Assembly: GCA_029204225.1 (NCBI GenBank)
Contig: CM055102.1
Coordinates: 27,952,969 to 28,016,968, forward strand
Direction of reading: 5' to 3'
Length of the DNA stretch: 64,000 nucleotides
Origin: Diphasiastrum complanatum
Lineage: Eukaryota > Streptophyta > Lycopodiopsida > Lycopodiales > Lycopodiaceae
Part shown: one piece after another, positions 59,101 to 64,000 of the stretch
How positions within the stretch are numbered: position 1 is the first letter of the stretch
Layout of the letters: each line of letters starts with the position of its first letter
Program-made: the position numbers and the translations under genes
Notes under the pieces: model-generated
Database searches by the model: none
What the model was told of the DNA's origin: nothing
Seen by the model: the letters and a program-made list of their open reading frames with translations, nothing else

Positions 59101-60927
59101 GGCATTATTTGTATGGTGCCAACTTTGAGGTCCTGACAGACCATGAGAGTCTCAGATACCTTTGCAATCAACCTGAGCTTAGAGGTCGGAAAGCTCGTTG
59201 GGCAGAGTTGATGCAAGAGTTTGACATGTCTATCAGATATAGGCGTGGAAAATTCAATACAGTAGCAGATGCCCTTAGCAGAATGCCTATGATAAACGAG
59301 CTGAGTTTTACTCAGATTCGTAATGAGTTACTCGAGTCCTTGAGAGGGAAATGCCAGCATGATGCATTCTTCTCTATTATCTAGAACTCAGTCCAGAACA
59401 GACAGTTACAGACTCCAGAACCAGTTCGCGGGGCTAGTGCCAGTTCATCCAAGAATACGGCAGCTTCCGTTGAGGATGATGATGAGTCCGAGTATACGTC
59501 GTCAGATGACGTTGAGGATTTTGAGCCTGTATTACCCAAGCAAACCCCAGTGGTTGAGGGTCAGTTGACTCAAGGATTCAAATGGAAACAATATTCCATT
59601 CAGGATGAGTACTTGTGTCCCCAATTCAGAGGATTATAGGCAGCAGGTCCTATATGAATGTCATGACAATCCTAGCGCGGGACACCCAGGCATACAGAAG
59701 ACCTATGAGCTTCTTCGTAGGCAATTTTTCTGGCCCAGTATGAAAAAGGACGTCCACCAGTATGTAACCAGTTGCCAGAAATGTCAAGTAAATAAAGCAG
59801 GGCGTTTAAAGGCAGGAGGGTTGTTGCATCCCTTGGAAATACCAGCTGATAAATGGGAGAGTATCTCCATGGATTTTATAGTAGGCCTGCCTAAAACCCA
59901 AAAGGGTAATGACGCTATATGGGTCACAGTTGACCGTCTGACCAAAATGGCTCATTTCATTCTGACCAAAACAACCGTTAGAGCTCCAAAGTTAGCGAGG
60001 TTGTTTGTAGACGGGCTATTTAAATTGTACGGTCTACCTTCCGGCATAGTCAGCGACCGGGACAGTAAGTTTACTGGAAATTTTTGGAGGGCAGTATTCC
60101 ATCATCTCCATACTAAACTTAATATGAGTACCACCGACCATCCACAGACGGACGGTCAAACAGAAAGGGTAAATCAAGTGCTGGAGGATATGCTTCGTGC
60201 ATACGTCAGCAAGAAGCAGACTAATTGGGAGGAGTATCTTTCGATATCAGAATTTGTTTACAACAGTACCAAACATTCAGCTACGGGATACAGCCCATTT
60301 ATGCTGATGTACGGTTTTCAGCCACGCTCACCTACAGCTGTAGGGTTTAAACAAGAAAAAGTTGAAGCAGCCAGAAACTTTTTAGAGGACCTAAACCAGA
60401 TGATAGAACATGCTAAGTGTAGCATTAGGCAGTCCCAGGATCGAGCCAGGCATTATGCAGATCCACACAGACGGGATGTGCAGTTCTCCACTGGTGAGAA
60501 AGTCTACTTGAGAGTCCCAGTTGACTCTAAAACCCTCAAATCAGGAGTGTGTGCTAAGTTGTCTCCAAGGTATTGTGATCCCTTTACCATCAGTAGGAGA
60601 CTAGGCGAGGTCACCTATAAACTAGAACTCCCACACAGCAGTAAGGTTTTTCCAGTCTTTCATGTAAGTCAGTTACGAAAAGCCTTAGCCAGATCAAACA
60701 ATCTGGTAGGGGACAGTGTTCTAGTTCTCCCATTGGATCCTCAACAACCTCCACATGAACCAGAGGAGATTCTTGATAGTAGAGAGACGCAGACTCGTCA
60801 TACTCTATACCGAGAATATATGGTTAAGTGGAATGATCAGCCTGTTGAGAATGCCACTTGGGAAAGAGGCAGCGTCCTTCGCAAGATTTTTCCAGACTTT
60901 GTCTTAGAGGACCAAGATGGTTCTTAA
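56160..60927 (+). pseudogene. Element B gag-pol polyprotein with chromodomain, two lesions
   Basis: The ATG at 56160 opens one frame of 1,074 codons with gag, zinc knuckle ([14 protein letters not shown], near 57193), protease ([12 protein letters not shown]), RT ([18 protein letters not shown] near 58510) and RNase H ([14 protein letters not shown]). It ends at TAG 59382-59384, where copy A has Trp. A 20-bp loss near 59616 (present in A as ctctatagagatagagtatg) then changes frame. Integrase follows in 59605-60927 with zinc finger H..H and CQKCQ, core D (SMDFIVGLP), D (VSDRDSKF), E (QTERVN) and chromodomain EYMVKWNDQPVENATWERG. B and A carry different lesions, so each was once intact on its own. 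Confidence 0.94.
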
Positions 60928-60938
60928 GGGGGAGGGAG

Positions 60939-61296
60939 TGTTACGAGCTAGTCACCAGTGCCGAACCCTAGAGAACACAGATAGGTCAGATACCACAGTC
61001 AGGGTCGTGTCCAGCGTACATGACTAACAGGGCAAGACAGTGTGAGTAGTGTGCCCCAGCACGGTCCATAGCCATGGCGGGCCTAACACAGCCTAGGGAC
61101 CCTGTCAGCAGGATAGGGCCCCCAGTTGGGTCCCGACGTGCAGTCGGCCACGTCAGTGCCACGTGGCCGACACTTGGCAGTAGCATGCTACCAGTCCTCA
61201 CACTGGGCTAGGAGGGGCTTACTCTATATCAGGGAGTAGGCAAGGTTGGGTGGATCAGTTAGTGTTTGCCCTACTGTGGTGTTAGGATCTATTACA
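60939..61296 (+). repeat. 3' LTR of element B
   Basis: 358 bp, same ends as the 5' LTR, followed by the duplication gaaag. Confidence 0.93.
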
Positions 61297-62004
61297 GAAA
61301 GGTCCATAAACTGATATGTATAGGAAGAAAGATCACCAGTCTGAGTAAGACTACGGAATATATCACGCTGGCGGCTCAGCCACTGAGGGTCAATCATAGC
61401 ATGACGAAGATCACGACAAAAGGTAGGCCATAACTGGAGACCGTCCCGATCAGGGTCAAGTTGGTAGACCCGCCACCAAGTAGCAGCACGTCCATCTAAA
61501 TGTAAGGCGGCTAACTGGATCTTCTGAGGATGATGTCTTAGGGTAAATCTGAAAATAAGTATCAAGCTTTGCAAACCAATTCTCTAACAAGTTCCCGTCA
61601 GAGGAACCAGAATAGGTGGCAAGCTGTACCCGATCACGAAAATCTCGAGCAAAATGTGGCTCAGGAGCTAGATGTCGTGGAAAATGTGACTCAGGAGCTG
61701 TAGGACGTGGAAAACCGGGCGGTGGGTTAGGTGGAAAATGAGGCCCACCGCCAAAGGAAGTAGACGAGGATGGAAGTCCAAATGGAGACCCAAATGATGA
61801 ATGAACAGGGGCTTTGCCAGGTCCATGTGGCTGTAAGGAATCAATCTGTGATTGCATAGTGGCAAAGCCGGTCTGTAGAGTGGTAAAACCGGTCATCATT
61901 TGGTCGAAACGACTACTGAGGAGAGTAAGAGAGTCACGCATATCAACAAACTGTTCATTGAAACGTCCGGAATGACTCGCAGGTGTAGTGGGTGAGCTAG
62001 CCAT
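61297..62004 (-). pseudogene. Element C gag, N-terminal part
   Basis: The ATG at 62004 gives [20 protein letters not shown], then [20 protein letters not shown] and [20 protein letters not shown], closely matching element D. A 1-bp change near 61535 shifts the frame ([11 protein letters not shown] appears in another frame). The frame runs into element B at 61296 after QFMDLS. In D the same codons continue without a break to YLFTDL, which confirms the site of insertion. Confidence 0.9.
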
Positions 62005-63010
62005 GAGGAAGAAAAAGTAAGCGAGAAAAGAAATGTGCTAAACAATTGGACGAACTGAAGGAGAGGACATAAGTCGTCACAACAGGCACGCCAATGAAAA
62101 AACACAATAGAACTCGCGATGTAAGATGAACGGAAAGGACAACTAAGTAAGAAATACCTCGTAACCGCAACCGGAAGTGAGCTGAAAAATAGCGGCGATA
62201 TGTCGAGGTACCGGGCAGCCTCCAAAAAAGATGCTAAGGGCCCGACAACGTGGAGTAAACGGTGGGTAAAAGTATGGGAAACAATAATGGACTATGGGTC
62301 TGGAAAGGGAGCAGCCAAGGAAAGGAAGTGATAATAAAAAGGAGGTATGGGCAGCGAGGAAACAAGGCTGAAAAATCAGAGATCGCCCTTCAAGGGTAAA
62401 AAAAAGTTTGCGATAAAGACAGGGAGCAATCCCGATGCGTGATGAAGTTGGGTGGGAGTGGCTTTCTAAGCATCTAGGCGTGTTTGTATTGTCCGGGGTA
62501 GGGTTGCGAACACAGACAGCAGTGTAGGAGGGTGAGCTGAAATTGAGGCGGATGTAGGGCGCCAGCTATGGTGGAGTGTGGGCGTCCAAGAGAGGTAGTA
62601 AACGGCAAAAAAAAATTGGATAAAAAAGATGGGTTGGTAGGGCGCTAGGAGTGTCTGATGGAAGGTGGCGAATAGGGGCAGCAAAAAGCGGAAATTTTCA
62701 GCAAAGGAAGGAGCAGTAGGGCGCTGGTCAGCAAGCATGAGGGCGCCCAATAGGGCAGCAAATAGGAGGCAGTAGGGTGCCCAAAATAGGGGAGAAAAAA
62801 GGCTGAAAATGCAGCAGTAGGCAGCCAGCAAGAGGGCGCTAGAAATGGGCAGCAAGTGGGCGCCTGTCCTCCTCCGATCCGTCGTGAAAATCTGCAAGAC
62901 AAGTGTGGAGAAATGCTGAAGATCCGGCTGAAAAATGGTGAAGATCCAAGCTGAAGATGGGCGCCCTCCTGTGAGAGAAAAATCTGCTGAATGGAGATGC
63001 TCAGGAAAGT
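62005..63010 (-). other. Leader of element C, with an open frame of about 185 codons
   Basis: Matches D's leader, including the recurring GGCGCC-type motifs and the open frame (62466-63023, minus). Confidence 0.5.
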
Positions 63011-63022
63011 GCTCTGATACCA
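63011..63022 (-). promoter_or_regulatory. Primer-binding site of element C
   Basis: On the minus strand TGGTATCAGAGC, directly after the LTR. Confidence 0.9.
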
Positions 63023-63473
63023 AGTTATGAACGTAGCCACGGCTGATCTAGATTTAGTCTATGAAAGCATCACATAAGCAAGACTTAACCCTAGAAAGCA
63101 GGAGAGAGAAAGCTTAAAGAGACTAAAGAAGGAGATCATATCATAAGCCAAGTAACAAATGACACAGAATCCCTACTTATAGCCAAGAGGAAGCCCTAAA
63201 AGGAAGCTTCCAGTGGCTAGGGCCAAACTGAGAGGGAAAATAGTGCGCCCTCCAAGAAGGCCCCCACTCTTAGTAATATGACCAAATAACCAATATAGTG
63301 AATCATAGGGCACAAGGCCAATAATATGGTCTAAATGTCAATAATAGGGCCCAAGGCCAACCATACAGTCTAAATGTCAAATAATGAATAAAAAAGGGCC
63401 CCAAGCCTGCCTATGCATAAAGTAAAGTAAATGTAAATGGACATGACGAATGTAATGAGCCGAGTCCATAACT
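63023..63473 (-). repeat. 5' LTR of element C
   Basis: 451 bp, AGTTATG...CATAACT, followed on the plus strand by the target duplication ggggt. Confidence 0.93.
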
Positions 63474-64000
63474 GGGGTGGTGCCTCAAAGTCACTCACTG
63501 AATGCGGGTAGTGGATTTCATGAAACCATGGGCACTGATCAACCCTTGCATGGCAGCCATGTGTACCTAGCCCAGAATAGTAAATAGACTCAAGAGGAGG
63601 GCGCCTACGGTTGGGTGGATCATTCTACACACTGACCTATCAAAGTTTGGAGAGCCTCCTAGAGATTGGAGAGTGCCATTTGGTATCTGAGCCTAGTTCT
63701 AGAGAGAGAATGCCCTCTTTTAGAGAGAGAAAGTGGAGAAATCTCTGATTTTTGCGGGATTCTTGAAGGATTTGAGGGGAAAAGTGGGAGAGACAGCACA
63801 TAGGAGCAGTAGGAGCTCCAGCGCCTAGTTGCAGCCAGTTTTCAGAGTTAGAAATCATCATTTTAAGCTTCCCATAGATGATTCCAACCAACGATGGACT
63901 GTAGAGGGGGGGCAGCGCTCAAAAAACAACCTGTCACAGGGGCCAGAGCACCCTTTTGAGGCCCATCGCACTTTTTTTCTCTCTCTCAGATTATTCAGGT
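63474..64000 (+). mobile_element. Element G: rest of LTR, primer-binding site and start of leader
   Basis: TGGTATCTGAGCC at 63681-63693 is one base off the initiator-Met primer-binding consensus and would follow an LTR ending tgcca at 63678. The sequence after it is purine-rich leader with tccagcgcctag (near 63810) and gcagcgctcaa (near 63912), similar in style to the leaders of A and B. No gag is reached before the window ends. Confidence 0.35.

Larger units (their letters stand above)
54898..61296 (+). mobile_element. Complete Ty3/gypsy chromovirus-type element B, nested in C
   Basis: LTRs of 358 bp at 54898-55255 and 60939-61296, primer-binding site TGGTATCAGAGCC from 55257, polypurine tract 60925-60938, target duplication gaaag (54893-54897 and 61297-61301). 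Same family as element A. By eye its LTRs differ at about nine sites. It is disabled by one stop and one 20-bp deletion. Being inside C, it is younger than C. Confidence 0.96.
50395..63473 (-). mobile_element. Ty3/gypsy element C, interrupted by element B
   Basis: Minus-strand element with LTRs at 63023-63473 (5') and 50395-50845 (3'). Target duplication is ggggt (50390-50394 and 63474-63478). The primer-binding site is the reverse of gctctgatacca (63011-63022), directly beside the 5' LTR. Without element B (6,399 bp plus a 5-bp duplication) it is about 6.7 kb, as long as its relative D. Its LTR ends are AG...CT, as in D. Gag is cut by B between QFMDLS and YLFTDL. Confidence 0.95.

Overview
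The window is nuclear DNA of a land plant with a large, transposon-filled genome. Evidence: spliced exons of a conserved eukaryotic gene, several families of Ty3/gypsy LTR retrotransposons with plant-style primer-binding sites, a cluster of L1-like LINEs, a hAT transposase pseudogene with introns, a copia remnant and a TRIM. No bacterial or viral gene organisation is present. The species cannot be read from the sequence.

The only host gene recognised is a FAM91-family gene on the minus strand. Four consecutive coding exons lie at 37888-37771, 35249-35153, 20567-20461 and 11370-11248. They join with correct splice sites and matching codon phases. Its first exon(s) and everything after the fourth exon were not found, so it probably runs past both ends of the window. 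Its introns hold the mobile elements.

Layout: 1-4392, gag-protease of a minus-strand gypsy element, with a long repeat-rich leader and primer-binding site; 4393-5430, probable LTR or unassigned; 5433-8716, hAT transposase pseudogene (+) interrupted by a shortened LINE at about 6931-8500; 8892-8980, (GA)n; 11930-18325, complete chromodomain-bearing gypsy element A (+) with its target duplication; 21120-22170, gypsy integrase fragment and a foldback sequence; 23434-33700, four L1-like LINEs on the minus strand, the first three each preceded at the 3' end by a (GA)n tract; 38800-48480, degenerate gypsy remnant F (-) carrying a short MITE-like element and a small LTR element E, which itself contains complete gypsy element D (+, 41374-48027); 48481-49480, copia gag remnant split by a 408-bp TRIM; 49490-50000, end of another gypsy element; 50102-64000, LTR and leader of element G split by element C (-, 50395-63473), which is split by element B (+, 54898-61296).

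Insertion order follows from the nesting and the 5-bp target duplications: F, then E, then D; and G, then C, then B. A and B belong to one family; C and D belong to another. All four are disabled by stops, frameshifts or small deletions. The most unusual features are LINE 3' ends that fuse to (GA/CT)n tracts in a head-to-tail series, an LTR family with AG...CT rather than TG...CA ends, a TRIM whose LTR contains a tRNA-like pol III promoter, and a repeated CAGCGC-type motif in the leaders of unrelated elements. All comparisons were made by eye.
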